From Lytechinus variegatus (Eukaryota > Echinodermata > Echinoidea > Temnopleuroida > Toxopneustidae): 64,000 nt of DNA. Positions 11,701-26,700 of this stretch are shown here, piece by piece (positions within the stretch are counted from its first letter, which is position 1; each line of letters opens with the position of its first letter). Under the pieces are notes generated by a model. It saw only the letters and a list, made by a program, of their open reading frames with translations, had not been told where the DNA came from and searched no databases. The stretch is taken from positions 24,252,394-24,316,393 of the forward strand of contig NC_054754.1 of the NCBI RefSeq assembly GCF_018143015.1. The letters are read 5' to 3'. The translations under genes were made by a program, and so were the position numbers.

Positions 11701-14700
11701 ATCCAATTCTGTACCTGCTGGCTACACTTGAGTGGCCTTTATACACAGGTTGCAGGGCTGACATGACGTTAGAATAAAATCTTACCCTTAACATCTCCTC
11801 CATGTCTAGTCTTAGAAGGTCTTCACAGTTCAGCTGAAGGATAGCGGCTCCTATCCTAAAGATGGCTTCCATACCCTATGAAAAAAAATAGAAGAAAATA
11901 TGCAGTTATTTTCAGGTCTAAAGTTGAATGACAGCAGTTCCTATCCTAAACATGGATTCCATATCCTATGATGAAAGAAAATAAGAAGAAATTGTTAACA
12001 TTTGGTCTCAGGTCCAAATAATTGAGCAGAAACTATGTAGCATTTATCCTAAAAATTGTTTATATTCCAAATGAAAAAAAATAATTCAGTTAGTTTCAGG
12101 TTTAAGTCGTTGAGTTGAATGATAGAATATCCTATTCTAAATATGGCTTCCACAGCCTGCGAGAAAAAATAAAAAGAAATGGCTCTAATTTTATTTCAAG
12201 TTTACAAAGTTGAGCTTAAGGATAGTGGCATCTATCTTAATATCTAAAGTTCCTATCTCTTAACTTCACAAATTGATATCAATCCCAATATGAAATTGTA
12301 GCCATAAAGACCCAATGGATGCAAATACAAAGGCTGTGCTATGTGTCAAGTTCTGGCCAAATATCTGAAAGTGATGTGTACATGTGGATGATGGGCACTG
12401 AAGAAGCGGAAGATCATTATTCTTTTTATGGTAAATCTTACCAAAGATCATAGAACAAATTTGTATGATTGATTGCATTGACTACAAATGAAATATACCA
12501 TTAAGCACATAAGCCTTGTGTAGCAAGGCCCTGGTTGCATTATTGCATGTTTATCTTATCCTTGAAAGTAATGTTAACAACTCTTGAGAGGATTCCTCCA
12601 ACATCACTGGCTTATTGGATCATTCTATACAAATCTATTGCAAGAAAAAGCATTCTTTTGGTTGACCTTTTAAGCCTTTGACATAACATGACCAAATGAA
12701 AAGGGTGAAAAGTATTGACACAACTGATCTGTCCAGAGTACACCATGTGTTTATATACATTTCACTAGATGCAAACTGTTCATGGTATATGACATCCAAC
12801 ATAAGACGTGCGTTACTAGGGGATGCAATCATTTGTTCCCATAAATCGAGTCATGTAACTTTGACACTGACCTACAGTTGGTGGAAGCATAAAGCCTGGC
12901 TCACACCTTTGCGTTTTAAGCTGTGTATTGATGCGTTAGACGAAAGTAGCAAGACTCAGCCTGAAACAGCATTCCATGCAGCAAAATATCTGGTTGCATA
13001 TTTTAGGTTCGGACCAGTAAAAAATGGAAAAACTAGTGATCTACTGGTCTGACATGAACTGGTTTGACCAGGAGAAAAAAAGGGCTAGTGTGGAGCCCTG
13101 AGTAAGACGCAAACTAAGGCAAGGTAATTCTAGGTAAATCAAGCAATAATGCTGAATTAATGCCTGTATAAACCACTAGCTGTTACTCGTTGTTGCTTGT
13201 CCTCGCATGTCCTTGCTTGCATTTACTTGCAATTCGTCTTGGTTTGTAGACAATCATCTTGGCTCGTACGGTATTGGTTGCGTTCAGTTGCAGATGTCTG
13301 AAAATATTTAAACTACCAAGCTAGAATGCAAGGCCTCTACATTAACCTGCATAATGACCTTTTTAATCTGCTCGTTTTGTTGCGATGTGTTGCCTGTGGC
13401 TGGAATTGTCTGCATTCAGGCAATCTGCAGCTGACTGCAAGTTGAAAACACAAAGATGTGAGCCAGGAAATACAAAGGACTTACTTCTGAGATAAATAGA
13501 TCCATGATCCTCATTGAGAGGGAGATTGGCAAGCAGACAGCAAAGAGTGTTAAAAACCATGACGACGCGTACATCGATGTATGGAAGCCCTGCGCCGTAA
13601 AATGTTTGTAAAGCTCAGGTAATAGGTCCTGTCAAAGCGAAAAAAGGGGGAATTTCAAAGATAAAAGTTTTCTATATGAGTATAAACAATTGAATTGATA
13701 TTCATATATTTCAAACAATTCACTGAAAATTATATGTGGGAATAATAACAAACAAACCTAGTCTTCATGTGTCAAATTAACCTACAGCAGCATGTTTGCA
13801 ACAACAACAAATATATTATTTTGTTCCAAAACATTTCCTCCATGAAACAAATGATGCACAGGTTTGTTTGTGCATCAGTAGGACTAGTGAGCACACAGTT
13901 AATTATGGAAACAAGTCTAAACACTTAACAGTTCCATGTACTCACAAAACCTACCCAAGCATGCCCATGTGGGTATTATTTGTATACTTACCTGAATCAT
14001 ACACTCAAACTGGAACATACAGAGACCTAGATGGGCCATGTTTGGCTTGAAGAGTTCCCTCATACCATAGTCCTGCATCAGTTTGACAAGAACACAGAAA
14101 GCCTCTTCCTCTGGCATCTAGGAAAGAAACAGAGAATATTCTAAGAGGTACACTCGAACTAAAAATACAGAGACCTAGGTGGATCATGTTTAGTTTGAAA
14201 AGCTCCCGTATCCCACAGTCCTGCATCAGTTTGATTAGGACACAGAAAGCCTCTTCCTTAAGCATCTAGGAAAGAAACGAAGATTATAAGAACACTCAAA
14301 CTAAAAATACAGAGCCCGAGATGGGCCAGGTTTGGCTTGATGATTTCCCTCATCCCAAGGTCCTGCATCAGTTTAACTTGTAAACAAAAAGCCTTGTCTT
14401 CTGGTATCTAGTAGTGACGATTTTTAACAGTAAATTAGTGGCAGCAATTGTACCAAGTACATTTTAATTTCCCACTGATCAAAGTCTGTGATGAAGTGAC
14501 ATCAAAAAAATTTACTTTCAGTGCACATGTGCTATTTCAGTGCACACGTTGCTATGCAAATGCCGATAAATGCCACTTATTAAGGTGTACTTTTTATCGT
14601 GAATTTCATACCTAAATCTGTTGAACGAGTCTACTAAACATCAAGTGAAGAATAAAGGAATTTGCTCAGTACTAAAATATGGCAAAATGTGCTGTAGTTG

Positions 14701-17700
14701 GTGGCAAGATATCGCAGAGAACCATTACATCACAACAAATTGCATAATTGGATGAAATAAGATCATAATAAAATTTCTGATTGTGTTACTGATTTGGTGA
14801 TTTCTCACTCAGTTATTGTGCGGCTGATTGTCCAGAGTAAAACAGTTTCTAAAACCTCCTCAGGTTTTTCTTTTTACAATTTAAGGTTTATGTGGACTTC
14901 CCCTTTACTATACTCTGCCATCCTGAAAGTATGAAAGTAAAGAAGCCACCATGTCAAGGATATCCTCTGACAGTGTAGTGGGATGATCACCATGGCGAAA
15001 ACTTATTCTAGACTATAAACCAAATCTATTCCGTTATTTCCAAAATTCCATTGACATGATGTACGAGCGTTTAGTTTGAAATTGGTTTCGCTGCGACGAA
15101 AACCGATGTGAGACCAACCAAATCTAATAGATTTTTTCCAATGACATATGAATGGTTGGTCTCGAGTCAGTTTCACTGTGGTGAAAATCGATTCCTGGGG
15201 CCCGTTTCACAAAGGACTTGCAACTGTTGTAACTTTGTCATAATGGCAACTACCATGGTAACAAGACTCAGCAGCCAATCAGAATCGAGGTTTTCATGGT
15301 AGTTGCCATAATGGAAAAGTTACAACAGTTACAAGTCTTTTATGACTGGGCCCAAGACTAACAAACTCTATTACGTTATGTACAATGGCACACAAGCAGT
15401 TGGTTTTAAGTCAGTTTCACCACGGTCAAAATCGATTCCAGACAAAAAAGATCTACTGTAAATTCAGTAATATTTGCGGTACATTAATTTTGACGGATTT
15501 CTCTGCAAGATCAGCGTGCACGAATTTAAATACACACAAATTTATGAGCATATATGTTAATGCAAGTAACCAGGGTTCAATTGCATGTATCCTTTTGGCA
15601 AGGAGACTGTAACGTTTGACCTATAGAGGGCAACATTTAAACAAGCAAGCTTCAATACTTCATCATCGTACCGTCTACCGTGCGAGGATTGGTTTTTCAA
15701 TGCTATCATTTTTTTTTATACAATACTTGAATTATGATGTTGCTTGAAATATAAGTTGCTTTGCTGTTTGATTGGTGTTTAGGTCTGTTTGACACATCTG
15801 ATGTTTGTATAATATCTGGCCTCAGTTTCCATGAAAACATCTTGTCAATCGCCCAGGTGGGTCGATTGATCCCTGCACTTTGAATAGCGGTAATCCTCCC
15901 AGCCTCTACCCGGCACTCGGCCCCAAACCATACTGGGCCAGTACCGTTGTCTGCCCCCACAAAGAGAAGTCATGCTAAATGTCACAAGTGTTAATGATCG
16001 GAACAAAATAATGCTGAATTATGCCACTGCAGAGCTTGAATATCACCAGAAAATACAATTTTCTTTCCTGAAATGTTAATTAAAACAAGCCAGAAATGGG
16101 GAAGAAGGAAGTGACTTCGTCAGTCTGGGGTGTACAGTGCGAATTCAAGAACCTGTGAATACGTTTTCAAGCCACCTTGAGTGAAACAGCATTTACAGTA
16201 TTACGTTATTTCCGATGACATATGAGCAGTTGATTTGGAGTCAGTTTCACTGAGGTCAAAACCGATTCCAGACTGACCAACTTTATTATGATGGTGGGCC
16301 CCAAGTCTGCGCACCTAACAATTTGAGTTAAGATTGAACATAAACTTCTCTGTATTTCACAAAATCTCTTGGTTAATAGTGTTCCTTATATTATCAAAAG
16401 TAAGTGTATCAAATTTCTCATTAAAAAGTGAAAGGAAATATAGGATTTTCTTGAAAAAACCTCGGGCAGTCATTTTCAGATTGAAAAAAAAAAATGGTAC
16501 CCCATGTCTGCGCACTCATTCACTTTGCACATGATTCTGGGATTTTGATGAAAAATGCTGCATTTTGAGGCCGTCACATGAAATGCCCTGAATTCATTCT
16601 TTTTCCACCATTTTGAGTCGGATTTTTTTATGAATACCTGTCTATGTAGTGCATGTGTAAAATTCGTGCTCGTTGCGTATCTTCTGTAACTAAAATCGCA
16701 CAGATGACGCGGGTGCGCAGACTTGGCAGACCGCCCAGACATGGGGGAACTGACCATACTTTGTTTCCATTGACATACAAGCTGTGGATTTGGAATCAAT
16801 TTCACTGGTACGACTGTAGCTTTGATTTGACGGAGCTTTGATAAATCTTACCTGCATAAGAAGAAGACCAACAATAAAGGCACTTCCTTGACAATATCCA
16901 ACCTCTCTGTCATGCAACGAGTAAGCCTGCATGAAGATGAAAGAATACATTAAAGTGGAAAATAATCTAACTCCAGAACGTCATAGAAGGTTTGGTAATC
17001 ATATACATGTATGCCACTTTGTAACAATCACATCAAGGCACGGATGGCAGCGCTACATGTAAATCGTATTATTTCAGTTAATTTGAAGCTCAAATAAAAA
17101 AGTACTTTTCAATTCACATTTTCATGAAAGAGCAAAATGCCATTTGATCCAAAATCAGATTGAGGACCAGTCATATGGTGTGCGCTTGCCTCAAGACCAT
17201 CTGCTTGTATGGCAAGAGCATTCAAATGTGCAATACCTTCATGACATTGAAGAGCGTCTCCTGGCCCAGTCCATCCTTCTCCTTGAAGAACTCATGCTCA
17301 GGGTACGTCCTGGCGATGTCTCTGCGGATCACCCGCTCGTAGGACGACTGCATCTTCAGGTAGAGGGCGTACTGTTCCTTGAGAGGGGAGTTGAAGGCAC
17401 CGCACATCAGCTGCCAGACGATGCCCCGAAAATGGTGCGGGATACCCAGTCGTACAAGCTCCTACATGTACATTTGGGCAGAAAGGAGACAAAGATTCTT
17501 CATGATGTCAGGTTAAGCAAAGAAATATCGGTGTTTGCTTATAAAGGACAATGTAACATATAGACACATTTGTATTTGTTTGTAACTGTTTTGTAGATAC
17601 TTTCTGTTATGCTTAATTGTACAATTAATAATAATACGACATTGCTTGTATAGCGCATATCACTACCCATGGGCATCTCTATGCGCTTAATAGAAAAAAG

Positions 17701-20700
17701 ACGAAGAGATAGGGGTAAAGCTATTATGTAGACTATCTCAATCATAAAACCGCTTAAACAAATAAGCTTTGAGGCAACTTTTGAATGCAGAGCATGTAGA
17801 TGCCTCCTTTAATAATAGAAGAAGGGATCGTATTCCAAAGTTTGTTTATTGATAATTGATTGCATTTTTCATACACAATGCCTTCATGCACTTTTTTATA
17901 ACATTAAAGCTATATGTGCAATGGATCCCTGGTCTAAAATCAAAGCATTACTTTTTTTTGTGCACACTCTAAATAATATCTCTACAGTTCAGCATCTTCC
18001 AAGCAGGGCTTTGCTAATGCACTGTGGGTTTCACAAAAATTTATAAATATACATCTGTATGTACATGTATGAGAGCATTTATAACAATGGTCATAAATTT
18101 TCTAAATCTACCATAACATATTATCTGAATGCTCTAAAACAGAGATTCCGAAATTTGGCAAAATTCCAAATAAAAGGTCATTCCTTTCATCCTTTGCATA
18201 AACAACACAAATCTGTCAAAACCTCAACATCTATAGCTACTGGATAAATATCACTACCAATCAACCAGATATCTTTGGTTTGTAAACAGATTTGTAATCT
18301 CGGAATACGGTACATGTAAAGGCCATTAATCCAGGGTATAATCTGTTTTCCATTGTTTTTTTTTCTCTCTTCTAGATTTCCAGCTCTCGTAATGTTGAAA
18401 AAGCCATTTGGGCGATTTTGTAATGATTGTATACCTCTTTTGTTTAAATTATTGCATAATTAACTCTTCTAAATTGTCTAGAACTACATGTACATAATAA
18501 AGACATTTACCAAGGCTTTTCCCTGACTCTTGCATTGATATTGGTCTTTTTCATCCCTCAGATTAACAGTTTGTGTTGTGTATAATAAAAATCTCTTCAT
18601 AAAAATATTCCTATCTTCCTCCTCCTCCTCCTTGACTCTCACCTTTAATTGTTTGCTTTTCCTCTTTGAACTCATTTATGATCCTTTATGATCATTTCCT
18701 TTATCATCTACCATTGGTCCTGTGGATCAATGTTTTGATCCATCCATCTTCCTTCTCTTCTATAACCCTCTCACCTTCAAACGTTTCTTGTTCTTCTTTT
18801 GAGTATTCATCCCAGTCATTCACAATCTTCCCCCATATCAACCACTGGTCCTGCGTGCTCATGCTCTCATCATCCAGCCCTGCTCCCACACTCCCCATCC
18901 ACCCTCCATCCATCTTCCTTCTCATCCTTTAACACTCACCTTCAATTGTTTGCTCTTCCTCTTTTGAGTATTCATCCCAGTCATTGGCAATCTTCCCCAT
19001 ATCAACCACTGGTCCTGCATACTCATGCTTTCCTTCTCATCCTTTAACTCTCACCTTCAATTGTTTGCTCTTCCTCTTTTGAGTATTCATCCCAGTCATT
19101 CACAATCTTCCCCCATATCAACCACTGGTCCTGCGTACGAGGGATGGAGGGAGGGACGTGGAGCCTCTGACACTCCCCGTCCCTCCCTCCATCCCTCGTC
19201 CTTCTCATTCTTTAACTCTCACCTTCAATTGTTTGCTCTTCCTCTTTGAGTATTCATCCCAGTCATTTACAATCTTCCCCCATATTAGCCACACTGGTCC
19301 TGCATGCTCATGTTCTCATCTTCTGGCCCTCCTCCGACACTCCCCGTCCCTCCCTCCATCCCTCGTCCTTCTCATCCTTTAACTCTCACCTTCAATTGTT
19401 TGCTCTTCCTCTTTGAGTATTCATCCCAGTCATTCACAATCTTCCCCCATATCAACCACTGGTCCTGCGTGCTCATGCTCTCATCTTCCGGCCCTCCTCC
19501 GACACTCCCCGTCCCTCCCTCCATCCCTCGTCCTTCTCATCCTTTAACTCTCACCTTCAATTGTTTGCTCTTCCTCTTTGAGTATTCATCCCAGTCATTC
19601 ACAATCTTCCCCCATATCAACCACTGGTCCTGCGTGCTCATGCTCTCCTCATCCTCCGGCCCTCCTCCGACGCTCCCCGTCCCTCCTCCACCTCCTGCAC
19701 CTCCTCCGCTCCCGCTGCTGTTGTTCAGTGCCTGGCTGCTTAGGTTACTGGTGGAGGAGCTGGTAGACTGTTGGCTGGCATTGGAACCTCTCCTTGAAGA
19801 CCTCACTGACTTTAGAGACTTGGAGTCTGCCTCCAAAAGCCTGTAAATAAAATGGTATGCACAAGAATTCACGACCAGATTCCAACTTCAATACATATAT
19901 TCAAAATTTGTTTTAAATTTTTTTTCAATATACATGTAGATATTAATCACTTTCCCCTTCTTTTTGATGAGGGGGGGGGGGGGCAAGAGAGTTGTCAGAA
20001 GCATGCTTTTACAGTAAATGATTGCTTAATTCAGTGAATGCATCTACAACCTGTATGTACATGTACATTGACAAACATCAATCACCACAATAAATATATT
20101 TACACAAGTATATGTATGAAAACATGTTTGAAAAATCATTCATTACATTTAGTTTTACTTCCTCATGTCTGAAGAATGAAGGTAATGAAAATGCATAAAT
20201 TATTAAATCACAACTTGATTTGTGGAGAAATGAATAAATTTCAAATGAAAGCTCATGCATTTCATGGTTTTGGGTACATGTATTTTCAAATTATCGATCC
20301 ACAACAATGTAAAATTCTTCTTGCAAGAAACATTTGGTTGCTTGCTCATGATCATGTACATAAAGTGTGACTACTGTAGCTTTGCATTTGGTCAGTAATT
20401 ATGTTTACATCAATCTGATTTTGACCTCATTGTTCCTTCACTTTTTTCTTTCCTATATATATACATGTAGGCATACACATGTATGGATAGTTTGACAATA
20501 TTTTCTTTCATTTCCAATCAATCTGATTTCGACCTCTTTTCTTTCCTGCATACTTAAATGTGAATATGTTGACAATATTTTTTTTTATTTCCAAGGGAGA
20601 TCCACACTTTACAATGTACAAGATTTGCTTTTTTATAGTGGACCCCCCCCCCTCATTTCCATTTATACTGTTGTTTTTTTTTACAAAGTAAGAATACTCG

Positions 20701-23700
20701 TCTGTGAAATTGTATCTGATTACTTTGTATTATGTTTTGAATTGAAATTGAATAAAGAATTGAATTGAAACTGTACTGTGCAATTTGCAGCATTGTTAAA
20801 CCAAAAGATCCAAATTTCTATATATTGCATGCCTTCATAAAGCACAGTACATGTACATATATACATTGTCAAAAAGCTTGCTCTCATACATGTACATGTA
20901 TGTGTAATTGGAAAATAATAACTTTCATGCAATACTTGAAATGTAAATATTTCCCTCTCTCAGATTCTCCCTAAAATAGGTTTTTCTTCATTACGGGCAG
21001 ATCTTTTTCATTTCCCAATTGCTTCTGTCTTGTCTCCTTGCCCAGCCCTTCTTTGCAAGCGCAAACAATGAAATAAGAGTAGAACATACATGTAATTCCT
21101 GCAAATGTCATGTACTGTACTGTATAAACAAGTGAGAATTATTGTGCATAAGAATTAAACTTCTGAGGATGATGAGTGCTGTCAGTGATTTTCCCGTACA
21201 AATGCGCCTGAGCCAATCAGATGCAAGGATTTCAGTAGCTTATCACAAATAATCAATGAATATCAATGAATTTTTGTTTTCATGACATTCTCTCTTGGAA
21301 TCAATGTCTTATTTAATTTGGTGGCTGTATTTGAGAAAACAGATATATTGATCATTGTAAATACCGGTATAAATGAAGACTATTAACAGAAAAAGTGTAA
21401 TGAGTCATTGCTATTTCATGTGAGAGGAAGGTACATTATACTTCATTTTGATTTTGAGACCTTAGGGAAAAATAATTGAACATCAGAAAGAGAAAAAGAA
21501 AAATTGATCTTTGTGGAAGTTGTTTCAATAGGAAATAAATTTCAAAGAAACCAAAGCTGTTGGACCTCATGGACAGAGTAATCTTTATGGTTGCTGAAAA
21601 AGTTTGACTGTAATAATAATAATAATAATTTGATCAATAAAAAAAATAGTTAATTACATGTAGCGCTTACACTTTTTTTCTATGCACTTTACAATTACAT
21701 TGCTATTGTTATTACCAAGGTCATCGAATCCTGATAAGTCTGCATACAATGTACATGTATGTCCAATAATGCAATAGTACAGGAATAGTCAACCATATTT
21801 GCAAGCAAACGACCTTCCTCAATAATGAACATTAAACACTCATTAAAATTCTTTAGCTCTTAGTCATAAAAGAAGTTAAGTAAACATTTACATGTACATG
21901 CACCTTTTACAAATTTCAACAATTATGCTATTGCATATAAATCAGACTTTCCTGAAATCCCGAACAAGCTTGTAAAGTACCCTTTAATTTACACTTCAAT
22001 ATACATTTGTACTGTAGTTGTGACTTTGAAGAACTTCACCCGAAATTCCATGTTTCTGGTGAAAATTTGTGTGGAGTTTTAATTCTGGAATCATTTTCAA
22101 ACAAGGCTACAGAAGAGATGTATGAAATTACTTTAAAAAAAGAATCTTTCAAATGTGCAACTTTTAATCAACAAATCCAGCGGACTTAACAAATGGCTTT
22201 ATGTATTGAATTCAAACTATCAGCTGAGGTGCCTGTTGTGCCCGGGGGGGGGGGGGGGCCACTTCCATTCACGAGTGGATACCATGAGCGACCATGGGGT
22301 CTCGAAAAGCACCCTAAACACGTAATTTTCATATTCTGAAAATGCACCCCTTAACAAGAATTGGCATGTGAAACCCTACCCTTAACAAGTATTGGAAACA
22401 AAACGATACTCTTGGCAAAATTTCCTTGAAATGAACCCCTAAACAAGTACAGGAATGTTTTATTGTTACGGGTCCTTCGGTCGTCGGCTTTACCTTATTT
22501 GGTTTAGTACGACCCCACCTTCTACACCTCGCGCAAATCGGACTCTAAACACGTAGTGTTGGGGCAGAAAGGACATCCTTTTTAAAAACATTTAATTTTG
22601 TTTTATCATCCCCGCAAAGTCGACCCTAATCCGTAATTTTCCTAGCGAAATAGATACCCTTTTTTCATTATTTTTGTGTTTTTGACACCCTTATCACGTT
22701 ACGTACATGTACGTAACGTGCCCTATCGTGAGAAGACATCCTTTTTATGTGTTTTTTTGGTCGCGCATGGTATCCACTCATCAATGTAAGTGGCCCCCCG
22801 GGCTGTTGTGCAACAGTTACAAAAAGGGTTGCATTTAAAAAAGGATGTACAAATGTAACTACTATAAACTTTGAAAATATAACAAAATTTTGACATTTCT
22901 TTAACTATTTAAAACAAAAACTCAAATGATCATTGAAATTGAATATCAAGTTGCACTTGACTATGATCTGAGTTTTGATTGATTGCAACTGCATTTATCT
23001 GCTATGAAGGTTCAAGAATCTACATGTATACAGTATTAAATCTGTCTAATAGTAACACACCTTCTCCACATGTACCTTCAACAAAAAGAAATCTGACAAC
23101 TTACCCAATACTAAGCATAGCGGTAAGGCTTCGCAACATTTTCTCTCTGAATATATTTGAAAATTAGTATTATCCGATCCTTAGATTGACATCGAAGTGT
23201 TAAGTGCTAATGTGCACGCTATACTCCTACATGTACTTGTATATCAACAGCTATGACTCGAATTTGATGTATGCAGAATCTTAATTTGTGAGGAAATGGA
23301 TAATACTTGAATTTCCTTGGAAAGTTGGAAGTGATAAGAAGGATTTCTCTTGATTTGGGAATGTATATTATACCCATATGTTGTGTGATTAGTGTTACTC
23401 GATTTTCGATTGATCTACATGTAGGCTGTGTTCAACCAACAAAGTTTTAACCAACAAACACAACTTTCAGAGACAAACACGGTCATACCTTATTCAATTA
23501 ATTTGCCATTAAGTCGTAAAAATAAATGTCTTTGAAATAGCAGAAATGAATGCTGAAAAAGTTTGTTCAAGCAAAGCCTTCCATGTAATATTTGATTTTA
23601 GTGCTAAGGAAAACATAAAGACACTACTATATGTACAGGCCTTCTACTGATATTGCAAGTACATGTATGTACAGTGCAGTACAATCTACAGTTTCTACAC

Positions 23701-26700
23701 AGCCTTCTTCCTGGTACAGACTCATCAGTCTGTGATGCGCGGTGGGTGGGCTTTAAAGAGAAGAATATACATGTACATGCTGCGGGATTGAATGTGGTCC
23801 GAATTAGACAGATTTTGTATTTTCATCAGCGTTTGTGACTTTTGTTCGTGATTCTAGCCAAAAATAGAAGTTCGATTGAACGTGCCCCTAGTATAGGGAC
23901 CTTGGGCAATTATCCCTACAAGAACAACATCTGTTTACCCAGCCAGTAAATGAATCATCAGAGATATGGATTTTATCCTTATGATGATCAAATCTTCTCT
24001 GGCCATGAAGACCTCAGGGCGAACCCTGCCGGCATTCCTGGACTGTGAATCGGGGCTGAATCAGCCACCTGTTTGCTCTCACAAGCATGGGCTTTAGGTT
24101 CGTTAGATTGTGTTGTATAGTGCACTGATCATTCAACTGAATTTCAACGGGGGGGGGGGGGGGGGGGGGGCACTTCCATTCATGAGTGAATACCATGCGC
24201 GACCACAAGATCTCAAAAATCACCCTATCAATTTTGGTGAACAAATTAACAACTGCATAACATTACAAAACTATGATGAAAAAAAAGACAAGTCAAGAAT
24301 GAAAAACCCCAAGTAAAATAAAGAAAAGAAATGATTGATTATAGTGCTCGATGTTAATAATAATAATAATAAATGAGATTTGTATAGCGCACTTTCCATC
24401 TTTAATTAGATGTTGTGTTAAATTGAAAAATAATGGCTATGAAGGCCTCCAATGTACAGTACATGTACACAATGATTCATGTACACATACTATGTACGTG
24501 TATGTATTTGTATGGCACACTCTTTATCACTATCCATAAATACTTATTTTTAGTTTGTGACAATGCCTTTAATTATCAGATACATGTTCATTAAATTGTA
24601 AATCAGACAGGGGGCCATACATGGGGGGGGGGGGTACATGTCCATGTAGTACATGGATGTATAGGCCTACATGTACAGTACATGAAGGTGCTATCATCCC
24701 ACCAGAGTGTACACTCATGTATTTACATGTAGAACGAGGTTTCCACTTCAACACAAAACAGTAGCAATAAAATGTAAACAAACATGTACATGTAAACATC
24801 AAAAGCAAAGTATGGCTCTCTGGTCTGTATCACAAGACATGAAATTGAAAATTGAACGAATACTTGTTTTTATCAGCTTGTATTGAAAGTTTTGAAACCC
24901 CGAACTATACAGGCTTTGAAAATGGGCTTTATCATCTCACCAGTCTGATTCTAAAATGTAATCTTTATGTGAATAGACTTTTGAAAACAAATTTTGTACT
25001 ACAAGATTTCGTTAATTTTTTGCCTTGCACATTACAAATTTATTTTCTTTAAATTACTATGTAAAAGTATTACTCTCTCGATTATCCTTCCACTGTCAAG
25101 GTCAAAGATCACTGCTGTCAGCTAAAGGTAAATGAAGACATATCCTATGTGTTTATTGAGCTAGAAATGCTGCTGAGAAGGTTTTGGCAGGCTGCGTAAA
25201 GATTGCGAATGACAAGATTATTAACCCTATCTAGGCCGGGGTATTTTGGGAGTTCCTATGGCCGGGGGGGGGGGGGGGGGGCCTCCCAGGCCCCCCTCTA
25301 AGATCTTGGCCGTCGACCGGCCGATGGCGCCGAAAATTGGCACGCAGGTTGCCTAGGGCATAATCTACAAGATTGTATAGTAATTTATTTCATGCGAATC
25401 GCTATTAAGTGATTATGCTAATTTATGCGTAATTAGTATGCGAAATCATACTTTTCCCTCTAACTCCCTAAATAAAGCTCTAAATGTACTAATTTTTGGT
25501 ATAGAAACTCTTTGTGGTGTCCTTAGCAAGCGTACATGAAAAAAATTGTGATATCAAATCATTTTCTTATGTTTTATATTGTTTTTTGCAATTTCTTATG
25601 TATTTCTTTGTTTTTTGGACATTTTGTTTTTCATTGTGTTTTCAATGAAATTTGTTGGGGACTCTTCTGTGATCATAAAAAGCATAAAATGAATACATTT
25701 AGACTAGAAAAACAATAAATAATCATACATTTATGAATTTTGGTTGAAAACACAATTTGCATTGACTTTGTACACGAAATCACGTTTTTGAGCAATTTTC
25801 GGTCTGACATGCACTTACATAATGTTGCGTAATTTCGGAACCACGTACCCAGGTGATGCAAAATTGGTCTCAAAAGTTGCGCAAGACTTGAAAGTAAAAA
25901 GTCAGCGAGCGGCGCGGTCAAAAAATTTCGCACGGCGAAAATATCGCGCGATTTGTTGAGGGGGGGGCCTCCGAGGCCCCCCCCCCGGCCTAGATAGGGT
26001 TAAACATTGAAAGTATTTCCGGTTCAATTTTATGCAATATTTCAACAATTTTTGTGGCTTTTTGTCTGTGTCTTGTACGCAGTGTATCATGTCGTGCTTG
26101 ACATACATGTATAAATGTATATTGTATGTATATTGCCAATAACAAGTGAACGTGGAAAATACAAAAATGTTTAAGAGAGCTCTGTATAGGCCTACTCAAT
26201 GTTTTTAATAATTTCCTGTGCAAACTTTTTATTTTTCAAGAATAGAACTCTTGGATTAAAACAAGAAAAACTAAAAACAATTCTATATGCGAATGTAGAA
26301 GATGATAAAATGTGTAATAAAGCCTATTTTTTAGGCTAGCGAAATTGGTTGTTTTCAAAGCCAAATATTCAACTGGTAAATGGTATATGTACATGTATGA
26401 AATGTGACTATATCAGCTTTCCATTTGTTTATAATTTGATAACTTGGTGTTTTCTTCCGAACAGACATGTTCATTAAGAATGTATAGTGTGGTATACCTG
26501 TTTTGCTCTTCCATCTTTGCCAACAGTTCTTCTTCAGTACTGCCTCTGATCACCTCAATCTTTCCCAGCTTTGAATCAACTCTCCCACTCCCACAGCTGG
26601 TTCCCCCTGGGCTACTAGCCCCACTGGTCAGGCTACTGGTGTCCCCATCTCCAATACTGCACTGGCTCGCCAGCGTCCCAAGGGAATCAACACTCTGACG

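Larger units (their letters stand above)
15035..16820. repeat. Degenerate tandem repeat family, broken up by MITEs
   Basis: A unit reading roughly TGACATATGAGCAGTTGG, then GTCAGTTTCACTG, then CGATTCCAGACTGACCAA recurs near 15045-15195, 15365-15445, 16200-16285 and 16745-16815. Two MITEs (15197..15353, 16301..16727) sit inside the array. It lies in the EVI5 intron between exons 4 and 5. Confidence 0.65.

Noticed and set aside
19304..19846. 180-codon plus-strand frame rich in Ser, Pro and His
   Set aside because: Antisense shadow of EVI5 exon 2 and its tandem copies.
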